A stretch of 38,966 nt of DNA from Clostridia bacterium (GCA_017453205.1 JAFTKO010000022.1:1-38966); one strand, 5' to 3'. Positions 1 to 7,268 are shown, numbered from the stretch's first letter. Notes: generated from the letters alone by a model not told the origin. Program-made: numbers and translations.

Positions 1-2
1 CG

Positions 3-692
3 TTGGATCGCGACCATGCGAGTTATCTTGCCAAGTGCGAACAAAATTCCGAGAATGGCAAAAAAGGCGGCAGACCGAGAAAGCAATCCCGATTATCCGA
101 AAGCGAACGGTTTTCGGAAGAAACGAAAAAAGCCGATATGGATATGGATAGGGATAGGGATATGGAAAAGGATAAGGAAATGGATCTCGATATGGATACG
201 GAGTTGGAAAGGGACATGGATAGGGACATGGAAAAAGAGCGCTTTTCTCCTCCCGCTCCGCCCGTCCCGTCCCCTCGCTCCGCGGAGCTATGTGAGGAGG
301 AACGTGAGGAATTGATTGCCAAGGGCATCCCCGCCGATTACATCTCCGAGAGAGCCGCACGTGCCGCGTCCTACGGCAATACCCATGGCAAAGGGGCGTT
401 CCAAGTTCTTCTCGATTGGTGGCACGATGACCGCGCCCGCGCTCCGTGGAACCTTTCCCAATCCCGACAGGTCCACCGTCCCGGGACAGGCTCCACCGAA
501 CGCGGCGAAAGAAAACGGCAAGAGGAATACGGGCAACCGAGGGACACGGAGCCCGCATTGGATTGGGGCGAGTGGCGAAATAAGACACCCGAGGAAATGC
601 TGGATGATGATTTTGGCAGAGCCGCCCTGCGTTGGTATGACAAGTTGGATGCCGCCGAAGCCGCAGGGAGCGAAAGCGCCTACGCCATCTGA
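3..692 (+). CDS. Phage/ICE-type replication protein, DUF6291-like (5' partial)
   Basis: The frame is open from the first bases of the window and begins inside a recognisable stretch (YLAKCEQNSENGKKGGRPRK), so the N-terminus is missing. That basic GKKGGRPRK signature is typical of DUF6291 proteins carried by clostridial prophages and integrative elements, which are thought to act in replisome organisation. A low-complexity Asp/Met/Arg/Glu/Lys linker follows (about residues 44-80), then a proline-rich hinge, then a small helical domain (about 98-150, with FQVLLDWWHDDRARAPWN) resembling the C-terminal region of DnaD-like phage proteins. It ends with an acidic tail. No neighbouring phage genes remain on the right, so this is probably the edge of a mobile element outside the window. 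Family assignment is from recognition of the motif; the biochemical role is inferred. Confidence 0.55.
   Translation: MDRDHASYLAKCEQNSENGKKGGRPRKQSRLSESERFSEETKKADMDMDRDRDMEKDKEMDLDMDTELERDMDRDMEKERFSPPAPPVPSPRSAELCEEEREELIAKGIPADYISERAARAASYGNTHGKGAFQVLLDWWHDDRARAPWNLSQSRQVHRPGTGSTERGERKRQEEYGQPRDTEPALDWGEWRNKTPEEMLDDDFGRAALRWYDKLDAAEAAGSESAYAI
135..236 (+). repeat. In-frame GATATG/GATAGG-type hexamer repeat (Asp-Met/Asp-Arg)
   Basis: Imperfect tandem hexamers of the type GAYATG and GATAGG encode alternating Asp with Met, Arg or Lys in the linker of the replication protein. The array stays in frame, so changes in copy number would only alter linker length. Confidence 0.7.
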
Positions 693-795
693 GGTGTGGC
701 TTTCGATTGGGGGATGTCTGTACAAACGCGCGCCGAGGAAAGGGTAATACCGCCGCACAGCACGGTAAAGCATATTGCAGATATTCGATTTTTCT

Positions 796-1770
796 CTAAG
801 AAATTTTTATGTATTTGAGCAGCTCCGCGATCAAATTTTCGGCATAGAGCGAAAAGCCGTTGTCATTTGGGTGCAAAAGATCCTCGGCGAAAAACGCGGG
901 TGCAGGAGGCACAAGCTTCAGTCCGTCAATATGGATCAGTCCATAGTAATTTGCCGCGTCGATCACGATCTGCCGACAGTCTTGAAAACTGCCCATCTTT
1001 TTTCCGTCCCGTTTGCCGCGCCAAATGGGGGAGATTACAAAAATCAGCTTGTCCGCATATTCCTTGGCAAGCAGACCCAAATGTGCCGTGATCTGCGCGC
1101 GAAATTCCTCCTGCGTTTTGTAACGGTCAAAGTCGTTTGTCCCGTAAGCGACCAAAACAACCTCGGGATCGTAGGCGAGGCGGTCAAAGCTTTCCGGCAA
1201 ATAGTAGGCTCCGCCGATCCCTTGGATCACGCTGTCCGCATTGAAGAAACGGGAGACGCGTTGCGCGTAGGAGAGCGAATCGTGCTCTGCCTCCCAGCCC
1301 TGTGTGATCGAGTCACCGATAAAGAGCATTTTGCGGTCAAATTGATGCGGCATCAGCGTTGCACCGTCATCCAGCTCCAGCCATCCCAATGCCGCGCAGT
1401 CATCGTGCGCGGGAAGGTAGAGGGTGACGCGCTTTTCGGCAAGCGGGTTGCCCAAGGGATCGCACAGGTCTGCGGAGATCTCGGACGTTTCATTGGCGTT
1501 GTATTGCTTGCGGAGCAGACCGTTGATGTACAGCTCATACTTTTTTCCCGACGTCGCACGAAAGGCGAGGCGTTGTGAGCTTGTATGAAAGTCGAGGCGC
1601 ACACCCGTTGCGACCGAAGCTCTTTTGCCCAAGTCCTCGCGCTCTTTGTACCACACGTCGATCTGTTTTTGCGTGCATTTATAAAAATGGATGCCGTCGG
1701 CTTCCTCGACCACACGGAGCGCACCCACCGTGATTTGCTTGATCTGCTCAAGGGATAGTTTCATTTTCAT
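796..1770 (-). CDS. SGNH/GDSL-family hydrolase (carbohydrate esterase type)
   Basis: A 324-residue protein with an N-terminal beta-sandwich-like portion (about 1-140) and a C-terminal SGNH hydrolase domain. Block I is FIGDSITQG (catalytic Ser, about residue 152), block II is the Gly in GIGGAYY, block III is YGTND (oxyanion Asn), and block V is DLLHPND with the catalytic Asp and His near residue 300. The two-domain layout matches acetyl-xylan or oligosaccharide deacetylases of gut Firmicutes. There is no signal peptide, so it probably acts in the cytoplasm on imported acetylated sugars. Two possible ATG starts (Met1, Met3) follow AGGAGAAGG; the second is better spaced (10 nt against 4). The gene stands alone behind a strong promoter with a LacI-like operator, so sugar-inducible repression is likely. 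The substrate cannot be read from the sequence. Confidence 0.85.
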   Translation of the reverse strand: MKMKLSLEQIKQITVGALRVVEEADGIHFYKCTQKQIDVWYKEREDLGKRASVATGVRLDFHTSSQRLAFRATSGKKYELYINGLLRKQYNANETSEISADLCDPLGNPLAEKRVTLYLPAHDDCAALGWLELDDGATLMPHQFDRKMLFIGDSITQGWEAEHDSLSYAQRVSRFFNADSVIQGIGGAYYLPESFDRLAYDPEVVLVAYGTNDFDRYKTQEEFRAQITAHLGLLAKEYADKLIFVISPIWRGKRDGKKMGSFQDCRQIVIDAANYYGLIHIDGLKLVPPAPAFFAEDLLHPNDNGFSLYAENLIAELLKYIKIS

Positions 1771-1807
1771 CCTTCTCCTGTCTTGCGATTGATCGCTGAT
1801 GTTTCCT

Positions 1808-1826
1808 TGTAAACGCGGTGTTTACA
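1808..1826 (-). promoter_or_regulatory. LacI/CcpA-type operator palindrome
   Basis: Perfect inverted repeat TGTAAAC-N5-GTTTACA. It lies about 5-25 nt downstream of the predicted transcription start of the SGNH hydrolase gene, where a bound LacI-family repressor would block elongation. It also resembles a cre box. No LacI gene is in the window. Confidence 0.6.
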
Positions 1827-1838
1827 CACGGACAAACC

Positions 1839-1867
1839 ATTTTACCACAAATATGTAAAAAAGTCAA
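1839..1867 (-). promoter_or_regulatory. Promoter of the SGNH hydrolase gene
   Basis: On the minus strand: -35 TTGACT (1862-1867), 17-nt spacer, extended -10 TGG-TAAAAT (1839-1844). It is followed directly by the palindromic operator. Confidence 0.7.
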
Positions 1868-1920
1868 GTTGTTAAGCTCCTTTTACCACGGCAACGGCAT
1901 TTACTTTTGGATATTTTTTG

Positions 1921-1950
1921 TGGGGAAACTTCTTAAAAGAAGTTTCCCCA
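1921..1950. repeat. Perfect 14-bp-arm intergenic palindrome
   Basis: The arms TGGGGAAACTTCTT and AAGAAGTTTCCCCA are separated by 2 nt. Neither side has a T-tract, so it is not a standard terminator. It resembles dispersed GGGGAAACTTC-type palindromic intergenic repeats I recall from gut Clostridia. It sits between the SGNH gene and a gene relic. Confidence 0.6.
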
Positions 1951-2121
1951 CGCCCTTTCAAGAACTTTGAACGCATTTTTTATGTCATCGTGGGAATGCC
2001 TGTGCCTCTTTCGGTAGTTTTCTGACGGTATGGGAATGTTTATTCGCTATTCCAAACAATCGCTCCCGCAAACCATTTGGTACCACTATGCTGATTACAG
2101 ATCAAAAAGAACTCGAAAAAT

Positions 2122-2400
2122 ATGCAAGCTGCCATCGCCATTGATGCGATTACGGTGGAACACGATGTGATGATGAACAAGCCCATTGTCACCAAAGAGG
2201 GAAGATGGCTTTTGCCGATTGCGGTATGGCGCGACGGGGTAAAAGTCAAGTTTGAGACCGCGAGCTCCTCCAAGCTGTCGTTTGCTTACGAGAGCACCGA
2301 TCAAGGAAAGAGCTTAGCAATGCTCGATGCCGAGAACTATGACGGTATTGCCGAGCTTGCAGGTCGTTACGTTCGGGCAATTTGTAAATCGGGGAATTGA
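2122..2400 (+). pseudogene. Sialidase (BNR/Asp-box)-like gene fragment
   Basis: A short frame contains MMNKPIV..GRWLLPIAVW and STDQGKS. These resemble the MMNKPTV..WLLP core and an Asp-box (S-T-D-x-G-K-S) of exo-alpha-sialidase-like BNR proteins. The flanking sequence does not continue the fold in any frame, and an in-frame stop lies just upstream (near 2090), so only about 70 residues of family-like sequence survive. It is probably a decayed internal fragment and is not expected to be functional. Assignment rests on motif recognition only. Confidence 0.45.
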
Positions 2401-2529
2401 TGTTTGGCAATGAAAGGAACGCGGCTTTGCTGCGAGGGACAATTTACTCCCGCCAACGCCGACGGCAAGCGCGCTGACCAAAACTTTCAGCAAATAGATG
2501 GAAAAATCCGTTTTTCTTTCATTATGTAA

Positions 2530-2558
2530 TTGACAATTATACATTTTTGTGATACAAT
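2530..2558 (+). promoter_or_regulatory. Promoter of the superoxide reductase-ferritin-rubredoxin operon
   Basis: -35 TTGACA (2530-2535), 17-nt spacer, -10 TACAAT (2553-2558), placed 37 nt upstream of the first start codon. No obvious PerR or other operator was identified in the short leader. Confidence 0.8.
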
Positions 2559-2595
2559 ATTCATATAAATTAAAAGAAAATGGAGGATATTTTCT

Positions 2596-2979
2596 ATGTG
2601 TGATAACAATAAGTTTTATATTTGCGAGCATTGCGGCAATCTGATCGGCATGATCCATGACGCAGGTGTTCCCATGATGTGCTGCGGTCAGAAGATGACC
2701 AAGCTTGAGCCCGGCGTTGTTGAGGCGAGCCATGAGAAGCATATTCCCGTAGTTGCTGTTGACGGCAAGACCGTAACCGTAACAATCGGTTCGGTAGAGC
2801 ATCCTATGGTAGAGGAACACAGCATTCTTTGGGTATACCTTCAGACCGACAAGGGCGGTCAGCGCAAGTGCCTTGAGGTTGGCAAGGCTCCCGTTGTGAC
2901 CTTTGCGCTTGCCGACGAAAAGCCCGTCGCTGCATACGCATACTGCAATCTCCACGGGTTGTGGAAGGCAGAAATTTGA
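2596..2979 (+). CDS. dfx: Desulfoferrodoxin (superoxide reductase)
   Basis: A 127-residue class I desulfoferrodoxin. The N-terminal desulforedoxin domain carries CEHC (C10, C13) and the CC pair (about 29-30) that bind the rubredoxin-like iron. The C-terminal superoxide-reductase domain shows EKHIP (Glu and His of the active site), HPM, and CNLHGLWKAE, supplying the Cys/His ligands of the Fe(His)4Cys centre. The enzyme reduces superoxide to hydrogen peroxide in the cytoplasm of anaerobes, with electrons from rubredoxin, which is encoded two genes downstream. The start follows GGAGG at good spacing. It is the first gene of a compact three-gene oxidative-stress operon, with only 19 nt to ferritin. 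Confidence 0.95.
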   Translation: MCDNNKFYICEHCGNLIGMIHDAGVPMMCCGQKMTKLEPGVVEASHEKHIPVVAVDGKTVTVTIGSVEHPMVEEHSILWVYLQTDKGGQRKCLEVGKAPVVTFALADEKPVAAYAYCNLHGLWKAEI

Positions 2980-2998
2980 TAAGGGGAAACAAAATAGG

Positions 2999-3508
2999 AT
3001 GAACGCAAAAGTACATGAGCTGTTAAATCAGCAGATCAACAAGGAGTTTTACTCCGCATATCTTTACCTGGATTTCTCAAATTACTTTGAGGATGCAGGA
3101 CTTGACGGATTTGCCAACTGGTACAAGATTCAAGCACAGGAGGAGCGCGACCACGCAATGCTGTTCTATCAGTACCTCCAGAACGAAAATCAAAAGGTAA
3201 CGCTGGAAGCTATCGCTAAGCCCGACAAGGTATTTACCTGTCATATGGACGTGCTCAAGGCAGGTCTGGAGCATGAGGAATACGTTACCTCGCTGATCAA
3301 CGATATCTATGCGGCGGCATACGAGGTAAAGGATTTTCGCACTATGCAGTTCCTTGATTGGTTCGTCAAAGAGCAGGGCGAGGAGGAGACCAACGCCAAC
3401 GATATGATCACCAAGATGGAGCTGTTCGGCTCCGATCCCAAGAGCCTCTATATGCTCAATCAAGAGCTGGCGGCAAGAGTATATACCGCGCCCTCCTTGG
3501 TTCTCTAA
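2999..3508 (+). CDS. ftnA: Ferritin (bacterial non-haem ferritin)
   Basis: 169 residues, the usual ferritin length. It is a four-helix bundle with the ferroxidase ligands visible: E17-type Glu in NKEFYSAYLYLDFSNYF, E50/H53-type in QAQEERDHAMLF, E94-type in HEEYVTSLI, and EQGEEETNANDMI in helix D. It stores iron as a ferric core and limits Fenton chemistry. The frame extends about 96 nt further upstream, but the ATG chosen here has an AGG just before it and avoids overlap with the superoxide reductase gene. Its place between superoxide reductase and rubredoxin fits a joint defence against oxygen. Shared transcription is inferred from spacing (19 nt and 24 nt gaps). Confidence 0.93.
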   Translation: MNAKVHELLNQQINKEFYSAYLYLDFSNYFEDAGLDGFANWYKIQAQEERDHAMLFYQYLQNENQKVTLEAIAKPDKVFTCHMDVLKAGLEHEEYVTSLINDIYAAAYEVKDFRTMQFLDWFVKEQGEEETNANDMITKMELFGSDPKSLYMLNQELAARVYTAPSLVL

Positions 3509-3532
3509 TTCTTACAGAAAGGAACTTAAAAA

Positions 3533-3691
3533 ATGAAATACGTATGTGATGCTTGCGGCTGGGAATACGATGAAGCCGTCGGTGATCCCGATAACGGAAT
3601 TGCACCCGGCACAAAATTCGAGGATCTTCCCGAAGACTTTGCTTGCCCTCTTTGCGGAGTAGGCAAGGACATGTTCTCAAAAGCCGAATAA
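3533..3691 (+). CDS. rub: Rubredoxin
   Basis: 52 residues, the canonical rubredoxin size. The four iron-binding cysteines appear as CDACG near the N-terminus and CPLCG near residue 38; the family core is also present ([28 protein letters not shown]). It is a one-electron carrier and the likely donor to the superoxide reductase encoded at the start of the operon. A GGAAC-type ribosome site lies 8-9 nt upstream of the ATG. A strong terminator follows immediately, closing the operon. Confidence 0.95.
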   Translation: MKYVCDACGWEYDEAVGDPDNGIAPGTKFEDLPEDFACPLCGVGKDMFSKAE

Positions 3692-3699
3692 AATCTATG

Positions 3700-3746
3700 A
3701 AGAGTCCACAGTAGTGAAACCATTACTGTGGCTCTTTCGTTTTCAA
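3700..3746 (+). terminator. Rho-independent terminator of the dfx-ftnA-rub operon
   Basis: Hairpin AAGAG-T-CCACAGTA ... TACTGTGG-CTCTT with a short AAAC loop, followed by TTTCGTTTT. It begins 9 nt after the rubredoxin stop codon. Confidence 0.85.
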
Positions 3747-3752
3747 AATGGA

Positions 3753-3814
3753 ATGAGGGGCAACCAAAACGGTCGCCCCCTCAATATTTGAGACGCAGTA
3801 CACGAAAGAAAAGC
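3753..3814 (-). repeat. Recurrent 3' element, copy 1 (conserved tail plus hairpin)
   Basis: Read on the minus strand, the tail TGCGTCTCAAATATTGAG is followed by a GC-rich hairpin (GAGGGG-CGACC / GGTTG-CCCCTC). This is the most diverged of four copies in the window. Here it lies just downstream of the hybrid-cluster protein remnant and probably served as its terminator region. Confidence 0.5.
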
Positions 3815-3819
3815 TACTT

Positions 3820-4256
3820 TTATCCAAGAATCCTTTTCAGATCCTCCTCGGGTGTTGAGATCGGTGCTATGTTGTAGTGCTCCACCAAGAAGTTCAACAC
3901 CCCGGGCGAAACAAATGCGGGAAGCGAAGGCCCGAGAAGAATATTCTTGATGCCGAGGTGAAGAAGCGTGAGCAGGATGCAGACCGCCTTTTGCTCGTAC
4001 CACGAAAGAACCATAGAAAGCGGCAGGTCGTTGACACCGCAACCAAAGGCTTTGGCAAGAGCCACCGCTACCTTAATAGCGCTGTACGCATCGTTGCACT
4101 GTCCCATATCCATGATACGAGGCAGCCCACCTATGGTGCCAAGGTCAAGGTCGTTGAAGCGGTATTTTCCGCAAGCAAGCGTCAACACCACGCTGTCGGC
4201 GGGCGTTTGCTTTACAAATTCGGTATAGTAGTTACGTCCCGGCTTTAAAAGCTGTC
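3820..4256 (-). pseudogene. hcp: Hybrid-cluster protein (hydroxylamine reductase), 3' remnant
   Basis: About 145 residues, starting after an in-frame stop at [12 protein letters not shown] and running to the natural C-terminus. They match the end of the roughly 540-residue hybrid-cluster protein. Hybrid-cluster ligand regions are present: ACGKYRFND (Cys), GQCNDAYS (Cys) and WYEQKAVC (Glu). The N-terminal cysteine motif for the [4Fe-4S] cluster and the first two thirds of the fold are missing, so it cannot be active. In the intact enzyme this domain handles NO or hydroxylamine under nitrosative stress. Upstream (rightward) sequence shows no further hcp coding, so truncation happened at about position 4250. 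Being next to the oxygen-defence operon suggests a once larger stress island. Confidence 0.85.
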
Positions 4257-4352
4257 AGCCCCCAAAAATCGGAGGAAGAAAGCAAAACGTATTTTTGACG
4301 AAAAATCCCGTTGAAAGACGAAAACTTTTTAGATTTTTATTGAAAACTGCCT

Positions 4353-4381
4353 TTGACAAAAACGGAATTTTATGCTATAAT
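4353..4381 (+). promoter_or_regulatory. Promoter of the MATE-kinase fusion gene
   Basis: -35 TTGACA (4353-4358), 17-nt spacer, extended -10 TGC-TATAAT (4376-4381): an almost perfect sigma-A promoter, with the start of transcription near 4388. Confidence 0.85.
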
Positions 4382-4401
4382 ATTTAAGTCGAACAGCCAC
4401 A

Positions 4402-4440
4402 GTGCGTAGAATCACGACGAGATTCTACGTGCTTTTTTTC
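4402..4440 (+). terminator. Leader terminator/attenuator hairpin upstream of the MATE-kinase gene
   Basis: CGTAGAATC / GATTCTACG stem with a 7-nt loop, directly followed by seven T residues. It lies 15-50 nt after the predicted transcription start and 70 nt before the start codon, so it would stop most transcripts before the gene unless relieved. No known riboswitch class was recognised in the short leader; the CGTAGAATC arm could be the target of an anti-terminator. Confidence 0.65.
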
Positions 4441-4510
4441 TGTCTTGGCGTAGTTTTCAGGTAGCTTTTCTCGGATAAAGACTCCAAAATAAAACTGTTT
4501 GGAGGACTTT

Positions 4511-6505
4511 ATGAATCAAGAACAGACTCAACAATTCTTGGGAAAAGAGAAGATTTCCAAGCTGATGCTGAAATTCTCGATCCCTTGCGTGCTTTCACTT
4601 CTCGTCAGCGCGCTCTACAACATCGTTGACCAGATCTTCATCGGGAACAGCGAGCTTTCCGCGCTCGGTAATGCTGCCACCGGTGTTGTATTTCCGATTT
4701 TCATCATCGCGCAGGCGTTTGCTTGGTGCTTTGGTGACGGTTGCGCCGCTTATCTGAACATCTGCCAAGGTAAAAAGGACACGAAGAACGCCACAAAAGC
4801 GATCGGTACGGGTATCGTCGTTACTCTCGCATCCTCGCTTGTGTTGATGGCAATTTTCTTTCCGCTGAAAACACAGCTTCTTACCTTGTTCGGCGCATCG
4901 GAGAACAGCATCGGTTATGCGGTGGAATACTTCAATGTCATTCTCGCATTCTTCCCGATCTATATGCTTTCCAATATGATGAATGCAGTCATCCGTGCGG
5001 ACGGTAGCCCTGCATGGTCGATGGTTTCCATGGTTGCAGGTGCGCTTACTAACATCATCCTTGATCCTGTGTTCATCTTCGGCACAAAGTGGGGAATGTT
5101 CGGCGCGGCTCTCGCAACCGTTATCGGACAGACCGTTTCCTTTATCATCACGCTTGTTTATTTCTTCCGCACAAAGACATTCAAGCTGAATTTGAAAAGC
5201 TTTATTCCCAATTTTAAGGCATTCAAGGGAGCGTTGCAGCTCGGTGCCTCCTCGTTTATTACGCAGATGACCATTGTTATTATCTCCCTTGCTTGCAACA
5301 TCCTCCTTGCCAAATACGGCGCAATGTCACAGTACGGTGTGGATATCCCGATTGCTATCATCGGTATTGAGAGCAAGGTGTTTACGGTAGTGATCAACCT
5401 TGTAGTCGGTATCGTTCTTGGTTGCCAGCCCATTATCAGCTATAATATGGGGGCAAAGAATTACGACAGAGTCAAGGAGCTTTACAGAAAGATTCTCATT
5501 TGCACCGTTGTCATCGGTCTTGCTTCCACCGCAATCTTTGAGCTTGCGCCCCGTGCGGTTGTCGCTATGTTCGGTGCGCCTACCAATATTCCCAACCCCG
5601 AGGATTATTGGGTGTTCGGAGAAAAGACCTTCCGCATCTTTCTTTGCCTTGTCACCTTTACTTGCATCATCAAAATGACCTCAATCTTCTTCCAAGCGGT
5701 CGGTAAACCCATCCGCGCGGTCATTGCTTCGATGATTCGTGACATTGTATGCTTTATTCCGCTGATCATCATCTATCCTGCTGTATTCGGTGGTGTTGAG
5801 GCAATCCTGTTTGCTTCTCCCTCGGCTGATCTTATCGCCATGATCGTGGCAATGGCGCTGACCGTTCCGTTCCTCCGTTCGTTGAAGATCACATCCACGG
5901 AAGAAAAGAACGAGGTTGCATTGAAGCCCTCGAAAAAGGGCGTTATTATCACAATCGCAAGAGAACACGGCTCGTCGGGGAAGCAAATCGGCAAGCGCGT
6001 AGCCGAAAAACTCGGGATTCCGTTCTACTATAAGGAAATGACCGCCCTTGCCGCGCAGGAAAGCGGACTAGATAAGGAGTTCATTTCCGACATCAACGCA
6101 AACTCTCCCACAATGCTCCATAGCCTTTACCTCAGTACAAGCGTTGTCCGGCAGGCAGTCGTTGCACAGGATAAGGTCATCCGCAAGATCTCCGATAACG
6201 GTAGCTGTGTGATCGTAGGACGTGCCGCGGATTATGTTCTCCGCGATTATGAGAATGTTGTGCGTATCTTTATTTACGCGCCCGAGGATTACAAGATCAA
6301 GCGTGTGATGGAGATTTACGGCGATAGTGCCGAGGATGCCAAGAAAAACGTCCGCCGTTCCGACGAAGCGAGAGCTTCTTATTACAAGAATATTTCCGAG
6401 CAAACTTGGGGTGACAGGCGGAATTACGAGCTTATGATCGACAGCTCTGTCGGTGTGGATGCTTCCGTGGATACCATTTGCACATACCTTCAAAACAGAG
6501 CTTAA
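4511..6505 (+). CDS. MATE-family efflux transporter fused to a cytidylate-kinase-like domain
   Basis: 664 residues. About 1-460 form a MATE/NorM-type transporter: repeated hydrophobic helices, the N-terminal helix PCVLSLLVSALYNIVDQIFIG, and the paired halves with SYNMGAKNYDRVKELYRK, typical of DinF-like sodium- or proton-driven exporters. About 468-664 form a cytoplasmic cytidylate-kinase-like domain (PF13189 type): P-loop-like IAREHGSSGKQIGKR, RIFIYAPEDYKIKRVMEIYG, and DEARASYYKNISEQTWGDRRNYELMIDSS. The start follows GGAGG at 4501-4505; an upstream TTG is less likely. The gene is alone, under a strong promoter with a leader terminator. Substrate and the purpose of the kinase domain are unknown; nucleotide-dependent gating or modification of the cargo are possibilities. 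Domain identification is firm; linkage is seen directly as one uninterrupted frame. Confidence 0.88.
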   Translation: MNQEQTQQFLGKEKISKLMLKFSIPCVLSLLVSALYNIVDQIFIGNSELSALGNAATGVVFPIFIIAQAFAWCFGDGCAAYLNICQGKKDTKNATKAIGTGIVVTLASSLVLMAIFFPLKTQLLTLFGASENSIGYAVEYFNVILAFFPIYMLSNMMNAVIRADGSPAWSMVSMVAGALTNIILDPVFIFGTKWGMFGAALATVIGQTVSFIITLVYFFRTKTFKLNLKSFIPNFKAFKGALQLGASSFITQMTIVIISLACNILLAKYGAMSQYGVDIPIAIIGIESKVFTVVINLVVGIVLGCQPIISYNMGAKNYDRVKELYRKILICTVVIGLASTAIFELAPRAVVAMFGAPTNIPNPEDYWVFGEKTFRIFLCLVTFTCIIKMTSIFFQAVGKPIRAVIASMIRDIVCFIPLIIIYPAVFGGVEAILFASPSADLIAMIVAMALTVPFLRSLKITSTEEKNEVALKPSKKGVIITIAREHGSSGKQIGKRVAEKLGIPFYYKEMTALAAQESGLDKEFISDINANSPTMLHSLYLSTSVVRQAVVAQDKVIRKISDNGSCVIVGRAADYVLRDYENVVRIFIYAPEDYKIKRVMEIYGDSAEDAKKNVRRSDEARASYYKNISEQTWGDRRNYELMIDSSVGVDASVDTICTYLQNRA

Positions 6506-6524
6506 CAAAAAATTTCCAAAAAAA

Positions 6525-6620
6525 TTCGACCTTGCCGTTATGCCAAGGCGTTCTCGGACGGATAAGCTTATGCTCAATCTTGTAGTGAGCGCAGAACACG
6601 TCAAAAGGATGTGTACGCTT
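6525..6620 (-). pseudogene. DDE transposase (integrase-core) fragment
   Basis: About 32 codons on the minus strand read THPFDVFCAHYKIEHKLIRP then RTPWHNGKVE. This is the conserved ending of the retroviral-type integrase core (…HKLIRPxTPxHNGKVERSHR) of IS481/IS3-like transposases, including the catalytic-Glu segment NGKVE. The match stops on both sides. It abuts the oppositely oriented tyrosine-recombinase relic and follows the transporter gene directly, marking an old insertion scar. Confidence 0.6.
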
Positions 6621-7268
6621 GGTACGAACAATCCTTCTTCCGACCGACATGGTGGCACTTCTCGCAGAGCTAAAAAAGCAGACCAAGGGCGAGTGGATGT
6701 TTCCATCGCCCGAGAAAGAGGGAGATCCGAGAAATCCCACGGCGGTGTATCACCGATTCCAATTGATACTCGAAAGGTCGCATTGCAAGAAGGTGCGCTT
6801 CCACGACCTACGGCACACCTTCGCTACGATGGCGTTGGAGAATGGCATGGATATTAAACGCTTTCAGCCTATGATCGGGCATATAAGTTCGGAAACTACG
6901 CTGAACATCTACAGCTACATCACCGACACCATGCAACAGCAAGCGGCGGTTCGTATCAACCGAGAGAGTGACGGTACAAACGCAGAAATGCCAGAACCGC
7001 CACTTCCCAAAACGAGTCACAGCCCGAAAACGCCACAGAAACGGTTTTTGAGCCGTATAAGCCCAAGATAAGAAAGAGTGGCGCGGGATGCGTGACGATG
7101 ACAAACGACCACCTATACGAAGGACGGTTCACGCCGAGAGTAAACGGCAAACGCATATCCAAAAATGTCTACGCAAAGACACGAGAGGAATGCGAGGAAA
7201 AGCTCGCGGAGCCGATAAAAACGATGAAAGTAGAAATCGCAGAGATGAAAAAGGCGGCAAACGCCTAA
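6619..7268 (+). pseudogene. Tyrosine recombinase (ICE-type integrase), truncated and frameshifted
   Basis: The first 150 codons (6619-7071) read as the catalytic half of a clostridial ICE integrase: VRFHDLRHTFAT (His-x-x-Arg), IGHISSETTLNIYSYITD (second His and nucleophile Tyr). The N-terminal core-binding domain and the first catalytic Arg (TGxRxGE) are missing. Near 7035-7045 the natural C-terminus continues in another frame (FEPYKPKIRKSG, then YEGRFTPRVNGKRISKNVYAKTREECEEKL) to a stop at 7266. So the gene is both 5'-truncated and frameshifted, and is inactive. It shows that an integrative element once lay here. Confidence 0.8.

Noticed and set aside
2041-2120. Possible YhcH-like start (MLITDQKELEKYAS) just before the sialidase-like fragment
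   Set aside because: Only 17 codons before a stop and no downstream continuation; the similarity is too short to annotate.
4385-4510. Guanidine-II (mini-ykkC) or other known riboswitch ahead of the MATE-kinase gene
   Set aside because: The paired hairpins with ACGR loops are not present; only one terminator-like hairpin with an ACGACGA loop is seen.
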